From assembly GCF_003635165.1 (NCBI RefSeq), contig NZ_ML058601.1, forward strand, positions 62,001 to 126,000: 64,000 nucleotides of DNA, in the 5' to 3' direction. The first letter of the stretch is position 1. The number at the start of each line of letters is the position of its first letter. A program made the translations under genes and the position numbers. Below are positions 9,898-18,919 of the stretch, piece by piece. The notes beneath the pieces are model-generated. The model searched no databases. It was not told the origin of the DNA and saw nothing but the letters and a program-made list of their open reading frames with translations. The DNA is from Burkholderia sp. Nafp2/4-1b. Its GTDB lineage: Bacteria; Pseudomonadota; Gammaproteobacteria; Burkholderiales; Burkholderiaceae.

Positions 9898-9963
9898 GTT
9901 TCGCCGATGGTCGAATTTGTTTCATCGGTGGTGAGCGCGCGACTTCCGTTTCACCGGCGGTGA
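9898..9963. repeat. Three imperfect GTTTCRCCGGYGGTGAG-like repeats
   Basis: Copies begin at 9898 (GTTTCGCCGATGGT), 9919 (GTTTCATCGGTGGTGAGC) and 9948 (GTTTCACCGGCGGTGAGC), with start-to-start spacings of 21 and 29 bp. They lie in the 407-bp divergent region between the lipoprotein gene and the glutathione transferase gene. They could be binding sites for a regulator of either gene. The rest of this gap (9689-9897 and 9964-10095) shows nothing I recognise. Confidence 0.45.
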
Positions 9964-10095
9964 GCCATGTCGTTCATGCGGTTTTATCGCGCACGATCTC
10001 CTAGACTGTCTATTCGCCACGGGCGGCGCACGACCGCCCTCCCCGCCATCACGATGCGGGCCTCACCCGACGCATCGACCGGACAGGAGAACAGC

Positions 10096-10821
10096 ATGCG
10101 ATATGAGCTCTATTACTGGCCCGAAATCCAGGGCCGCGGAGAATACGTGCGGCTCGCGCTCGAAGCGGCCGAGGCCGATTATGTCGACGTCGCGCGCGAA
10201 TCGGGGCGCGGCATGGGCGTATCCGCGATGATGCGCATGATGGACAGCACGAAGGCCGAATGCGTGCCGTTCGCCCCGCCGTTCCTGAAGGCCGGCGACG
10301 TGGTCGTCGGGCAGACCGCGAACATCCTGCTGTTTCTCGGCGCACGGCTCGGGCTCGCACCCGACGACGAAGCCGGACGCTTGTGGGTGCATCAACTGCA
10401 GCTGACCGCCGCCGATTTCATCACCGAGATCCACGATACGCATCACCCGATCGGCAGCGGCCTCTATTACGAGGACCAGAAGGCGGAGGCAGCCGAGCGC
10501 GCGGCCGATTTCCTCCAGCATCGGCTGCCGAAGTTCCTCGGGTATTTCGATCGCGTGCTCGCGCAGAATCCGCACAAGCGCGGTTATATCGCGGGCAGCG
10601 CGCTCAGTTATGCAGACCTGACGATGTTCCAGTTGATCGAGGGCCTGCGCTATGCGTTTCCGAAAGCGATGAAGCGCGCAGAGCGCAAGGTCGCGGCACT
10701 CGTCGGCCTGCACGATCGCGTCGCGGAGCATCCGCCCGTCGCGCGCTATCTCGAATCGGAGCGCCGCATCCCGTTCAACGACATGGGGATCTTCCGGCAC
10801 TATCCGGAGCTGGACGCGTAG
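10096..10821 (+). CDS. Glutathione S-transferase
   Basis: 241 residues with an N-terminal thioredoxin-like domain beginning MRYELYYWPEIQGRGEYVRL (about 1-85), including VPFAPPFLKAGDVVVGQTANILLFLG with the cis-Pro and Gln-Thr glutathione contacts. An all-helical C-terminal domain follows, including the GSALSYADLTMFQLIEG capping motif. The N-terminal Tyr and helix pattern suggest a sigma/alpha-like class. The ATG at 10096 has AGGAGA 5 nt upstream. A frame-open upstream extension is rejected because it lacks a ribosome site and precedes the conserved first strand. Substrate is unknown; likely cytosolic detoxification. Confidence 0.9.
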   Translation: MRYELYYWPEIQGRGEYVRLALEAAEADYVDVARESGRGMGVSAMMRMMDSTKAECVPFAPPFLKAGDVVVGQTANILLFLGARLGLAPDDEAGRLWVHQLQLTAADFITEIHDTHHPIGSGLYYEDQKAEAAERAADFLQHRLPKFLGYFDRVLAQNPHKRGYIAGSALSYADLTMFQLIEGLRYAFPKAMKRAERKVAALVGLHDRVAEHPPVARYLESERRIPFNDMGIFRHYPELDA

Positions 10822-10855
10822 CGGCGGCGCGGCATCCGCGCGCGCCGCCCGGCGC

Positions 10856-12394
10856 TCAACGCGACGGGTCGCGTTTCCCGTGCGTGACGGCCGCGTCGAC
10901 GGCGTCGTCCGAGCGCGTGAGCCACGGCCCGATTTCCATCTCCTCGTAGCGCACGAGCCGGCTCTTGCGCACGCGGCGATACGCCCACCAGATCGCGACG
11001 AACAGCGGAATCCACACGTAGATCGACAACACCTCCATCCAGTCGATGCGGGCCGCGAAGAACGCCTGGTAATCCTGCCCGAGCGAGATCACGATGCAGA
11101 TCGCGATGGCGAACAGCGGCCCGAACGGAAACCACTTCGCGCGGTACGGCAACTGCTCGAGCCGGTAGCCCTGCTTCAGGAAGCCCTTGCGGAACCGGTA
11201 GTGGCAAACCGCGATGCCGAGCCACGCGATGAAGCCGGTGATGCCGACCGTGTTGAGCAGCCACAGGTAGATGCTCTGGTTGTTGGTCAGCGACGTGAGG
11301 AAGCACAGCCCGCCCACCGCCATCGTCGCGTACAGCGCATTGCGCGGCACGCCGCCGGGCGACAACGTCGCGAACATCGCGGGCGCACGGCCTTCCGCCG
11401 CGAGGTTGTACAGCATCCGCGTGGCCGCATACGTGCCCGAGTTGCCGGCCGACAGCACGGCCGTCAGGATCACGAGATTCATCGCGCCGGCCGCAAGCGG
11501 AAAGCCCGCATGGCTGAACACGAGCGTGAACGGGCTCACACCGATGTCGGTCACGTCGCTCTTCAGTAGGTTCGGATCGGTGTACGGCACCAGCAGGCCG
11601 ATCACGAAGATCGCGAGCACGTAGAACAGCATGATTCGCCAGAAGATCTGCTTCACCGCGCGCGGGATCGTCTTGCGCGGGTGTTCCGATTCGCCGGCGG
11701 TAATGCCGACCAACTCGGTACCGAGGAACGAGAAACCCGCGATCAGCGCGACGCTCATCATCGCGTGCACGCCGCCGACGAACGGTGCATCGCCGGTCCG
11801 GAAGTTGCGCCAGCCGACCGGATGGCCGTTGCCCAGCAGGCCGGCCGCGATCAGCAGCCCCGCCGCGATGAACGCGATCACGGTGACGACCTTGATCAGC
11901 GAGAACCAGTATTCGGACTCGCCGAAGCCGCGCACGGACAGCGTGTTCAGCAGGAAGATCAGCACCAGGAATCCGGCACCCCACCACACGCCCGGAATGG
12001 CTGGAAACCAGTAGCGCATCACGATCTGCGCGGCGACCAGCTCGATCGCGATGGTCACGGCCCAGCTGTACCAGTAGGTCCAGCCGAGGGCGACGCCGAA
12101 GCCTTCGTCGACGTATTTCTCGCCGTACACCGCGAACGAGCCGGACACCGGCATCAGCGCGGCCATCTCGCCGAGCCCGGTGACGACGAAGTAGACCATC
12201 ATCCCGATCGCGATATACGCGGCGATCGCGCCGCCCGGCCCCGCCTGCGCGACCGACGCGCCCGACGCGACGAACAGCCCCGTGCCGATCGAGCCGCCGA
12301 TCGCGATCATCGCGATGTGGCGGCCCTGCAGCCGGCGCTTGAGCGCCGTCCCGGACGGCGCGGTTGTCCGCGCTACCGCTTGCATAGCATCCAT
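10856..12394 (-). CDS. APC-family amino acid permease
   Basis: 512 residues with about 12 hydrophobic segments. The family hallmark RHIAMIAIGGSIGTGLFVASG lies in the first helix and FLGTELVGITAGE in the middle, as in the amino acid transporter group of LysP, GabP, AnsP and related inner-membrane symporters. The substrate cannot be read from sequence. The upstream Lrp-type regulator and dimethylargininase on the same strand suggest arginine-related or basic amino acids (inference). The ATG at 12394 was chosen for the AGGGTGA ribosome site 6 nt upstream. A 12-bp inverted repeat lies just upstream of that. Confidence 0.9.
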   Translation of the reverse strand: MDAMQAVARTTAPSGTALKRRLQGRHIAMIAIGGSIGTGLFVASGASVAQAGPGGAIAAYIAIGMMVYFVVTGLGEMAALMPVSGSFAVYGEKYVDEGFGVALGWTYWYSWAVTIAIELVAAQIVMRYWFPAIPGVWWGAGFLVLIFLLNTLSVRGFGESEYWFSLIKVVTVIAFIAAGLLIAAGLLGNGHPVGWRNFRTGDAPFVGGVHAMMSVALIAGFSFLGTELVGITAGESEHPRKTIPRAVKQIFWRIMLFYVLAIFVIGLLVPYTDPNLLKSDVTDIGVSPFTLVFSHAGFPLAAGAMNLVILTAVLSAGNSGTYAATRMLYNLAAEGRAPAMFATLSPGGVPRNALYATMAVGGLCFLTSLTNNQSIYLWLLNTVGITGFIAWLGIAVCHYRFRKGFLKQGYRLEQLPYRAKWFPFGPLFAIAICIVISLGQDYQAFFAARIDWMEVLSIYVWIPLFVAIWWAYRRVRKSRLVRYEEMEIGPWLTRSDDAVDAAVTHGKRDPSR

Positions 12395-12415
12395 AGTGTT
12401 CACCCTGATTGGATT

Positions 12416-12457
12416 CGGGTCGATCGAATCGATTCGGAATCCCAATCGATCGACCCG
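12416..12457. promoter_or_regulatory. 12-bp inverted repeat between lrp-like gene and permease
   Basis: Arms CGGGTCGATCGA (12416-12427) and TCGATCGACCCG (12446-12457) are perfect complements, 18 nt apart, ending 21 bp upstream of the permease start codon. It could be an operator for the adjacent Lrp-type regulator or an mRNA structure between the two genes. There is no T-tract, so an intrinsic terminator is unlikely. Confidence 0.55.
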
Positions 12458-12496
12458 GTTATTCACGTCGAAGCCGGTCCTGCCTGCCGGGCCGCG

Positions 12497-12961
12497 TCAG
12501 ACGACGCTGCGCTTGATAGCCTGCAGCTCGGCCGTCGTCACGATCTTCTCGATCCGGAACCGCGGACTTTCCAGCCACACGTTCGCGATCCGCCGGTACT
12601 CGTCGAGATCCTCGCACGCAAGCCGCACGAGAAAATCGAACGTGCCGCTGACGAGCCAGCAATCGAGCACCGCCGGGTTGTTCCGCATCTCATCCTCGAA
12701 CGGCACCTGCGAACGCCCGTGATCGGCCAGCACGATCTGCGCGATCACGACGATCGGCTTGGTCGCGCGCGGCGCCTTGATCACCGCGCGGTAGCCTTCG
12801 ATCACGCCCAGCGCCTCGAGCCGCTCCACGCGCGCCTGGCACGGGCGCGGCGTGAGGTTCACGAGCTCCGACAGCTTCCGGTATGAAATCCGGCCGTCGG
12901 TGCGCAGGATGTCGAGGATCCGGAGATCGATCTTGTCGAGCTGCATCTTCTTGTCGGTCAT
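12497..12961 (-). CDS. Lrp/AsnC-family transcriptional regulator
   Basis: 154 residues: an N-terminal winged helix-turn-helix (about 8-65) with LDKIDLRILDILRTDGRISYRKLSELVNLTPRPCQARVERL, then the RAM effector domain (about 75-145). These proteins form ring-shaped oligomers and respond to amino acids. The gene sits between the dimethylargininase and the permease, all on the minus strand, so it probably controls them in response to an amino acid. A GAGCG-rich region precedes the ATG. The specific ligand is unknown. Confidence 0.92.
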   Translation of the reverse strand: MTDKKMQLDKIDLRILDILRTDGRISYRKLSELVNLTPRPCQARVERLEALGVIEGYRAVIKAPRATKPIVVIAQIVLADHGRSQVPFEDEMRNNPAVLDCWLVSGTFDFLVRLACEDLDEYRRIANVWLESPRFRIEKIVTTAELQAIKRSVV

Positions 12962-13062
12962 CCGCGTTCGCTCCGGTCGGTGTGTGGCGGGTGCGCGGAG
13001 GGTCTCCTCCAGTTCCGCGCGGGGGCCACATTATCCGGCCGAAGCGGCCGCTCGCCAATCGG

Positions 13063-13833
13063 CTAGAACCGCAGCGACAGGCAGGTCAGCCCGCCGTCCA
13101 TCTTGCGGAACTCGCTCGTGTCGATCACGTGCAGCGGCAGCCCGAGCGACTGAATCGCGTCGTGCACGCGCGGATAGCCTGCCGGCGTGATCAGCGTGCC
13201 GTTCACGCGCAGCGTGTTGCCCGCGTATTCGTCGACGGCCGAGATCGCGATCCGGCGGTACTCGGCGAATGCCGGATGCGCGGCCAGCGCCTCGGTCACG
13301 AGCAGCGTGTCGTCGCCGAGCGCGTTGACGACCGACTTCAGGTGCAGACCCGCGCCGACCGGCACCGCGATGACCGAATAACCGTAGCGCGACACCAGCG
13401 CCTCGAACTCGGCGATGCCCTCGGCGTCGGTGCGGCCTGTCAGGCCGATATAGAAGCGCTTGCCGACGAGCATCACGTCGCCGCCGTCGAGACGGCCGGC
13501 CTGCATCGGCAGCAGGTCGCGATGCGCGCCGAGCGCCGCTTCGATGTGGGCCGTCTCGCCGCGGCGCGCCGGCGCACCCGGGCGCGTGATCACGGCGAAT
13601 TCGGGCGTGACGACGGCGACGTCCTCGACGAAGTGCGAATCGGGGAACGCGTCCAGCGGCGGCAGTTCGGTCAGCGCGACGCCGAGGCCGCGCAGCGCGT
13701 CGCAGTACGCGTGAAACTGCGTGAGCGTCTTGTCGTAGTCGGGCGCGCCGAGCGTGGCGGTGGTGAGACCCGCGCCACAGGACGGCGCGGGGCGGCGAAC
13801 GATCGCTTGCGTGAATTGCATCGGCTTCTCCAT
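13063..13833 (-). CDS. Dimethylarginine dimethylaminohydrolase (DDAH)
   Basis: DDAH hydrolyses N-omega methylated arginines to citrulline and methylamines. The 256-residue protein is of normal length and belongs to the amidinotransferase/pentein fold. Visible active-site elements are GGDVMLVG, His164 in AGLHLKSVVN and the nucleophile Cys251 in GGLTCLSL near the C-terminus. The start at MEKPMQF has GGAGG about 10 nt upstream. Neighbouring Lrp-type regulator and permease suggest uptake and catabolism of arginine derivatives. Arginine deiminase is less likely because of the short length. Confidence 0.88.
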   Translation of the reverse strand: MEKPMQFTQAIVRRPAPSCGAGLTTATLGAPDYDKTLTQFHAYCDALRGLGVALTELPPLDAFPDSHFVEDVAVVTPEFAVITRPGAPARRGETAHIEAALGAHRDLLPMQAGRLDGGDVMLVGKRFYIGLTGRTDAEGIAEFEALVSRYGYSVIAVPVGAGLHLKSVVNALGDDTLLVTEALAAHPAFAEYRRIAISAVDEYAGNTLRVNGTLITPAGYPRVHDAIQSLGLPLHVIDTSEFRKMDGGLTCLSLRF

Positions 13834-14047
13834 GGTCACGCTGCCTCCGTGCGGCGCACGGGGCAGCTGCGTTGTGTCCGGACCATTATCGGAAGCCAAA
13901 TTGCGCAATTCGCGTCGATTTCGGGCGCGCCCGCAGCCGATTACGTCGAATTGGAGGCAACGCGCAGCGGATTCGGCAGACCGGTGGTGGATGCGACGCG
14001 AACGGCGGCTGCCGCGTGCCGCCGCCGCGATGCGCCCGCTGCATTCG

Positions 14048-15301
14048 TCATCCGGCGAACGGCTCGAAGCCCATTTGCGCACGGCCAAGCGCCGTGAGGT
14101 CGCTCTCGCGTCCCCGTCCGTCGAACTCGACCTCGAAATGATCGGCCGGGAAATCGGGCGGACTGTCGCCGCGCACGAACGCGAGCCGCTGGCGCTGCAG
14201 GTACGCGTCGTTCTTCGCGCAGCCGGGCGCGGCCGCGATGTACATCACGTTGCTGTCGACGCTGCCGCGATGCGCATCCTCGACCGCATGCACGACGTCG
14301 CCATGCCAGAACACCGCGTCGCCCGGCTCCATGTGCGGGATCGGCACCAGCGCGTCTAGCAGCAGCGCATGCCATTCGGGCTGGATCGACAGCGCGCGGC
14401 CCGGTCGCGCGCCGCACAGGTCGTCATCGGCCACGTCGTCCTGCAGCGCGCGCAGCACGACGTACGCCATCGCGTTCGCGACCGGAATCAATTGCAGCGT
14501 GCCGTCGCCGGGCCCTTGCGGCGTCAGCGCGGTCCAGCCCTGGAACGTGCGGAACATCGAACACACGGCCGGCGACGGAATCTCCTCGACGTCGGGACGG
14601 AACGCGGCGTCGAACGGGTCGTAATCGCGCCAGCGGCCGGCCAGCACGTGGCGATAAACCTGCCGGAAATTCGCGCCGAGCCAGCGCTCGACCGAGCCGC
14701 CGTCGACATGCGGCGACAGCCCGAGCGACGTCGAGCCCGGCGGCCGGCGGCGGATCCGATCGGCATAGGCCGGCACCTGGTCGGGATCGAAATGCGTATG
14801 CGCGCCGTCCGCGTGGCGCCACAGGCGGTTCAGGAATACGCGTGCCTGCGTGAGTGCCGGCGACTGCCGGGCGGCCACCTGCGGCTTCGACCAGTAGACG
14901 CCGTAGATCTGCGGCTTGCCCGACGCGAGATTGCCGAAGTAGCGATCTTCGGCGCGCGCATCCAGCCGCTCGGCGAAACGGTTCGCATCGAGGTAGGCGC
15001 CGATCTCGTCGTTCCAGTCGCGTGCCTGCCGCGCGTCGAACACGCCGCGAATCACCGCCGCGCCGTGCGTGCGGATCGCGGCAATCGTCTGCGGATCCAC
15101 CGTGCCGTTCGCGATGTCCGCGAATCGCAGCACCGGAATCACGTCGCGGCCGTGTGCGTGTGCGCGGCGGATCGCGTCCACCTGCCGCGCGATGTCGCCT
15201 TCAAGTTCGCGGAACGTGGCCGCGTAACCGGGCAGGTCGGCGCGCAGCGCGCGTTTCGCCGTGCGGATCGCGGCCGGCAGATCGTCAATCGTCAGATGCA
15301 T
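14048..15301 (-). CDS. DUF1479 (YbiU-like) protein, probable Fe/2-oxoglutarate-type oxygenase
   Basis: 417 residues match the DUF1479/YbiU family in length and motifs: DVIPVLRFADIANGT, IRTHGAAVIRGVFD, SLGLSPHVDGGSVERWLG and MEPGDAVFWHGDVVHAVED. The HVDGG and the downstream DVVHAVE histidine are placed like the iron-binding HxD...H facial triad of cupin-type dioxygenases, which supports an oxygenase role by inference. No substrate is known. It is divergent from an AraC regulator that starts 173 bp away and may control it. The start at MHLTIDD fits the family N-terminus. Confidence 0.85.
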   Translation of the reverse strand: MHLTIDDLPAAIRTAKRALRADLPGYAATFRELEGDIARQVDAIRRAHAHGRDVIPVLRFADIANGTVDPQTIAAIRTHGAAVIRGVFDARQARDWNDEIGAYLDANRFAERLDARAEDRYFGNLASGKPQIYGVYWSKPQVAARQSPALTQARVFLNRLWRHADGAHTHFDPDQVPAYADRIRRRPPGSTSLGLSPHVDGGSVERWLGANFRQVYRHVLAGRWRDYDPFDAAFRPDVEEIPSPAVCSMFRTFQGWTALTPQGPGDGTLQLIPVANAMAYVVLRALQDDVADDDLCGARPGRALSIQPEWHALLLDALVPIPHMEPGDAVFWHGDVVHAVEDAHRGSVDSNVMYIAAAPGCAKNDAYLQRQRLAFVRGDSPPDFPADHFEVEFDGRGRESDLTALGRAQMGFEPFAG

Positions 15302-15473
15302 CGCCGTCTCCTCGCTGAATCGTTTTGATGAGCATCCAGCGTACGGCCGACGCACGGCCACCATCGACACTATCCAGCCAACAATCGATACAATCCGGAC
15401 AACCGCGCTTTACTCGTGAGGATCGGTCGCGATCGTGCCACCGCGCGCTGCCCGCCCTCGTCCGGAGGTCTCG

Positions 15474-16460
15474 ATGAAACCGCTGTACGAGCACGTGACG
15501 TTCGCCCCTGGCTGTTCGATTCGCGTGTACCACCGCCAGCTCGCACGCATTCCATTCGAATGGCACCGCCATCCCGAATACGAACTGACGCTGACGCTGA
15601 ACAGCCGCGGCCAGCGCTTCATCGGCGATCACGTCGCCCGCTATGCGGACGACGATCTCGTGCTCGTGCCGCCGAACCTGCCGCATACGTGGTCGTCGAA
15701 CGCGCGCATCGACCGCGACGCGCCGGAAGTCGCGCTCGTCCTCTGGTTCGACGGCGACTGGGCGCGGCGCGTGGCCGACTGCTGCCCCGAATACGCGCCG
15801 CTGCGCTCGCTGCTGCGCCGCGCGGCGCCGGGCCTCAGCTTCGACGCCGAGACGGCGCGCGCGATGCGCGCGCGGCTGCCGAAGTTGCTCGATCCGTCGC
15901 CGCGCGTGCGCCTCGCGGCCGCACTCGACACGCTCGCCGAGCTCGCGGAAGCCGGCGGCGAGCCGCTCGCCACCGCGCAGGCCTACGATCGTCCCGACCC
16001 AGCCGCGCCACTCGCCGACGCGGCCTCGGCCGCGCCCGAAGCCGAGCGCCTCGATCGCGTGCTCGACGCGATCGACCGGCAGTTTCACGAGCCGCTGCGC
16101 ATCGACACGCTCGCGGCCGTCGCGCACATGTCCGAGCGCACGCTGCAACGGCTGTTCGCGCGGCACCTCGGCGAAAGCGTCGGCCGCTACGTGCAGCGGC
16201 TGAGGCTCGCGCATGCGTGCCGTCACCTGGTCGGCACCGACTGGCCGATCGCGACGGTCGCCGCGCGCTGCGGCATTCCGAACGCCGCGAACTTCAACCG
16301 CCAGTTCCTCGCGGCGCGCGGGATGACGCCCGGCGCATATCGGCAGTTCTTCGCGCAGCACGGCCATGCGCCCGATGCCGACTCGCCGGCGTCGCTCGAT
16401 ACGCGGCCGCCGTCGCTGGAACGCCGCACCGGATCGGACAAACTTCGGCCGCACAAATGA
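15474..16460 (+). CDS. AraC-family transcriptional regulator
   Basis: 328 residues with an N-terminal cupin-like sensing domain (GCSIRVYHRQLARIPFEWHRHPEYELTL, with the HRHPEYE metal or ligand motif) and a C-terminal double helix-turn-helix (about 205-305, SERTLQRLFARHLGESVGRY and IPNAANFNRQFLAARGMTPG). The ATG at 15474 has GGAGG 5 nt upstream. It is divergent from the DUF1479 gene, a common arrangement for a local activator and its target. The inducer is unknown. Confidence 0.92.
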   Translation: MKPLYEHVTFAPGCSIRVYHRQLARIPFEWHRHPEYELTLTLNSRGQRFIGDHVARYADDDLVLVPPNLPHTWSSNARIDRDAPEVALVLWFDGDWARRVADCCPEYAPLRSLLRRAAPGLSFDAETARAMRARLPKLLDPSPRVRLAAALDTLAELAEAGGEPLATAQAYDRPDPAAPLADAASAAPEAERLDRVLDAIDRQFHEPLRIDTLAAVAHMSERTLQRLFARHLGESVGRYVQRLRLAHACRHLVGTDWPIATVAARCGIPNAANFNRQFLAARGMTPGAYRQFFAQHGHAPDADSPASLDTRPPSLERRTGSDKLRPHK

Positions 16461-16491
16461 AAACACCCCGGCGGGATATCCCACCGGGGTG
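16457..16491 (-). terminator. Rho-independent terminator of gltA
   Basis: Minus-strand RNA forms CACCCCGG/CCGGGGTG with an inner GGGAT/ATCCC pairing, followed by TTTTCATTTG. It lies about 60 bases after the gltA stop and abuts the end of the convergent AraC gene, so it may serve both transcripts. Confidence 0.85.
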
Positions 16492-16549
16492 CTGAAGCAT
16501 TGCGTTGCCGGACGCGAGCGGCCTTGCGGCCGTTCGCGCCGCGCACGAC

Positions 16550-17851
16550 TTAACGTGCGTTGAGCGGCTTCGCTTCGCGCGGCGTGTCGCCGATGAACAG
16601 CTGACGCGGACGGCCGATCTTCTGTTCCGGATCCGCAATCATTTCGTTCCACTGTGCGATCCAGCCGACCGTACGTGCCATCGCGAAGATACACGTGAAC
16701 ATCGACGTCGGGATGCCCAGCGCGCGCTGGACGATGCCCGAGTAGAAGTCGACGTTCGGGTACAGCTTGCGCGACACGAAGTATTCGTCTTCCAGCGCGA
16801 TCTTCTCGAGCTGCATCGCGAGCTTGAACAGCGGGTCGTCGTGCAGGCCCAGCTCGTTCAGCACTTCGTAGCACGTTTCGCGCATCAGCTTCGCACGCGG
16901 ATCGTAGTTCTTGTACACGCGGTGACCGAAGCCCATCAGCTTCACGCCCGAATTCTTGTCCTTCACCTGCTTGATGAATTCGGGGATGTTGTCCGGCGAA
17001 CCGATCTGCTCGAGCATGTTCAGCGCGGCTTCGTTCGCACCACCGTGCGCCGGGCCCCACAGACACGCGATACCGGCTGCGATACACGCGAACGGGTTCG
17101 CGCCCGACGAGCCGGCCAGGCGGACCGTCGACGTCGATGCGTTCTGCTCGTGATCGGCGTGCAGGATCAGGATACGGTCGAGCGCGCGGACGAGCACGTC
17201 GTTGACCTTGTACTCTTCGCACGGGTTCGAGAACATCATGTGCATGAAGTTCGCGCTGTACGACAGTTCGTTCTTCGGATAGACGAACGGCTGGCCGATG
17301 CTGAACTTGTACGCCATCGCGACGAGCGTCGGCAGCTTCGCGATCATGCGGATCGCCGACACTTCGCGGTGACGCGGGTCGTTGATGTCGAGCGAGTCGT
17401 GATAGAACGCCGACAGCGCGCCGACAGCCGCCACCAGCACTGCCATCGGGTGTGCATCGCGACGGAAACCACGGAAGAAGAAGTGCATCTGCTCGTGCAC
17501 CATCGTGTGCTTCGTGACGGTGTCGACGAATTCCTTCTTCTGCGCGGCGTTCGGCAGCTCGCCCTTCAGCAGCAGATAGCAGCTTTCGAGGAAGTCGGCG
17601 TTTTGCGCGAGGTTGTCGATCGGGTAGCCGCGGTACAGCAGTTCGCCCTTGTCGCCGTCGATGTACGTGATCGCCGAATTACAAGCTGCCGTCGACATGA
17701 AGCCCGGGTCGTAAGTGAACTTGCCGGTCTGGCCGTACAGCTTGCGGATGTCGATCACGTCCGGGCCCATCGTGCCCTTGTAGATCGGCATTTCGACGCT
17801 CGGCGAGTTGTCGCTGAACGATAGCGTGGCTTTAACATCAGACGGAGTCAT
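16550..17851 (-). CDS. gltA: Citrate synthase
   Basis: GltA condenses acetyl-CoA and oxaloacetate to citrate, the entry step of the TCA cycle. The 433-residue hexameric-type protein carries the signature [14 protein letters not shown] and catalytic-region motifs [15 protein letters not shown] and [12 protein letters not shown]. It follows sdhE by 66 bp and closes the minus-strand sdhCDAB-sdhE-gltA set. GAGGA precedes the ATG. A terminator follows. Identification is certain. Confidence 0.98.
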   Translation of the reverse strand: MTPSDVKATLSFSDNSPSVEMPIYKGTMGPDVIDIRKLYGQTGKFTYDPGFMSTAACNSAITYIDGDKGELLYRGYPIDNLAQNADFLESCYLLLKGELPNAAQKKEFVDTVTKHTMVHEQMHFFFRGFRRDAHPMAVLVAAVGALSAFYHDSLDINDPRHREVSAIRMIAKLPTLVAMAYKFSIGQPFVYPKNELSYSANFMHMMFSNPCEEYKVNDVLVRALDRILILHADHEQNASTSTVRLAGSSGANPFACIAAGIACLWGPAHGGANEAALNMLEQIGSPDNIPEFIKQVKDKNSGVKLMGFGHRVYKNYDPRAKLMRETCYEVLNELGLHDDPLFKLAMQLEKIALEDEYFVSRKLYPNVDFYSGIVQRALGIPTSMFTCIFAMARTVGWIAQWNEMIADPEQKIGRPRQLFIGDTPREAKPLNAR

Positions 17852-17917
17852 GGCACATCCTCAATCGAAATAAAGAAACGGGATTCGATAACGGGCACAA
17901 CGCGCTACACCTTGGCG

Positions 17918-18193
17918 TTACACGTTGCGCAGCATCTCCAACAGCCGGTGAATGTCCTGGCTGTCTAGGTCGCCCTCTGGTTCCTTGCGCGCGAGGAGCA
18001 AGTCCATCAGGTCGTTGTCGCTCAGATCGAGCAGGCGCGACAACGCGCCTACGTCTGCATCGGTGAGGTCATGCTCGTATCTGCTGAAGAAACGCTCGAA
18101 GATGATGTCGTTTTCCAGCAGACCCCGCCGCGCGCGCCAGCGGAGGCGCGCGCGGCGGTGCGGGTCGGATTGATGCGAATCGTCGCTCATCAA
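17918..18193 (-). CDS. sdhE: Succinate dehydrogenase assembly factor SdhE
   Basis: SdhE promotes covalent attachment of FAD to SdhA. The 91-residue protein contains RRGLLENDIIFERFF, the local version of the RGxxExD motif required for flavinylation, and an acidic helical C-terminus. Its gene starts three bases after the sdhB stop and lies between sdhB and gltA, as in many beta-proteobacteria. Length is typical for the family. Confidence 0.93.
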   Translation of the reverse strand: MMSDDSHQSDPHRRARLRWRARRGLLENDIIFERFFSRYEHDLTDADVGALSRLLDLSDNDLMDLLLARKEPEGDLDSQDIHRLLEMLRNV

Positions 18194-18196
18194 GCT

Positions 18197-18898
18197 TTAT
18201 ACCGCGCGGCGCACCATCAGTTCCTTGATCTTGCCGATCGCCTTCGTCGGGTTCAGGCCCTTCGGGCAAACGTCGACGCAGTTCATGATCGTGTGGCAGC
18301 GGAACAGACGGTACGGGTCTTCCAGGTTGTCGAGACGCTCGCCGGTGGCGGTGTCGCGACTATCCGCGATGAAGCGGTAAGCCTGCAGCAGGCCGGCCGG
18401 GCCGACGAACTTGTCCGGGTTCCACCAGAAACTCGGGCACGACGTCGAGCAGCTCGCGCACAGAATGCACTCGTACACGCCGTCGAGCTCGTCGCGTTCT
18501 TCCGGCGACTGGAGGCGTTCCTTCTCCGGCGGCGGCGCGTCGTTGATCAGGTACGGCTTGATCGAGTGATACTGGTTGAAGAAGTGCGTCATGTCGACGA
18601 TCAGGTCGCGCACGACGGGCAGGCCCGGCAGCGGGCGCAGCACGATCTTCTGCGGCAGCTCGTTCAGGTTCGTCAGGCACGCGAGACCGTTCTTGCCGTT
18701 GATGTTCATCGCGTCCGAACCGCACACGCCTTCACGGCACGAACGGCGGAACGACAGCGTCTCGTCCAGTGCCTTCAGCTTGACCAGTGCGTCGAGCAGC
18801 ATGCGCTCATGCTGGATCTCGAGCTCGTACGTCTGCATGCGCGGCGCCGCGTCCTTGTCCGGATCGTAGCGGTAGACTTCAAAAATGCGTTTTGCCAT
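18197..18898 (-). CDS. sdhB: Succinate dehydrogenase iron-sulfur subunit
   Basis: SdhB passes electrons from the SdhA flavin to ubiquinone through three Fe-S clusters. The 233-residue protein shows all three cysteine motifs: [11 protein letters not shown] for [2Fe-2S], [12 protein letters not shown] for [4Fe-4S] and [14 protein letters not shown] for [3Fe-4S]. The gene begins 21 bp after sdhA with a clear AAGGAATCC ribosome site. Confidence 0.98.
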   Translation of the reverse strand: MAKRIFEVYRYDPDKDAAPRMQTYELEIQHERMLLDALVKLKALDETLSFRRSCREGVCGSDAMNINGKNGLACLTNLNELPQKIVLRPLPGLPVVRDLIVDMTHFFNQYHSIKPYLINDAPPPEKERLQSPEERDELDGVYECILCASCSTSCPSFWWNPDKFVGPAGLLQAYRFIADSRDTATGERLDNLEDPYRLFRCHTIMNCVDVCPKGLNPTKAIGKIKELMVRRAV

Positions 18899-18919
18899 TT
18901 CGGATTCCTTTGACTCGGC

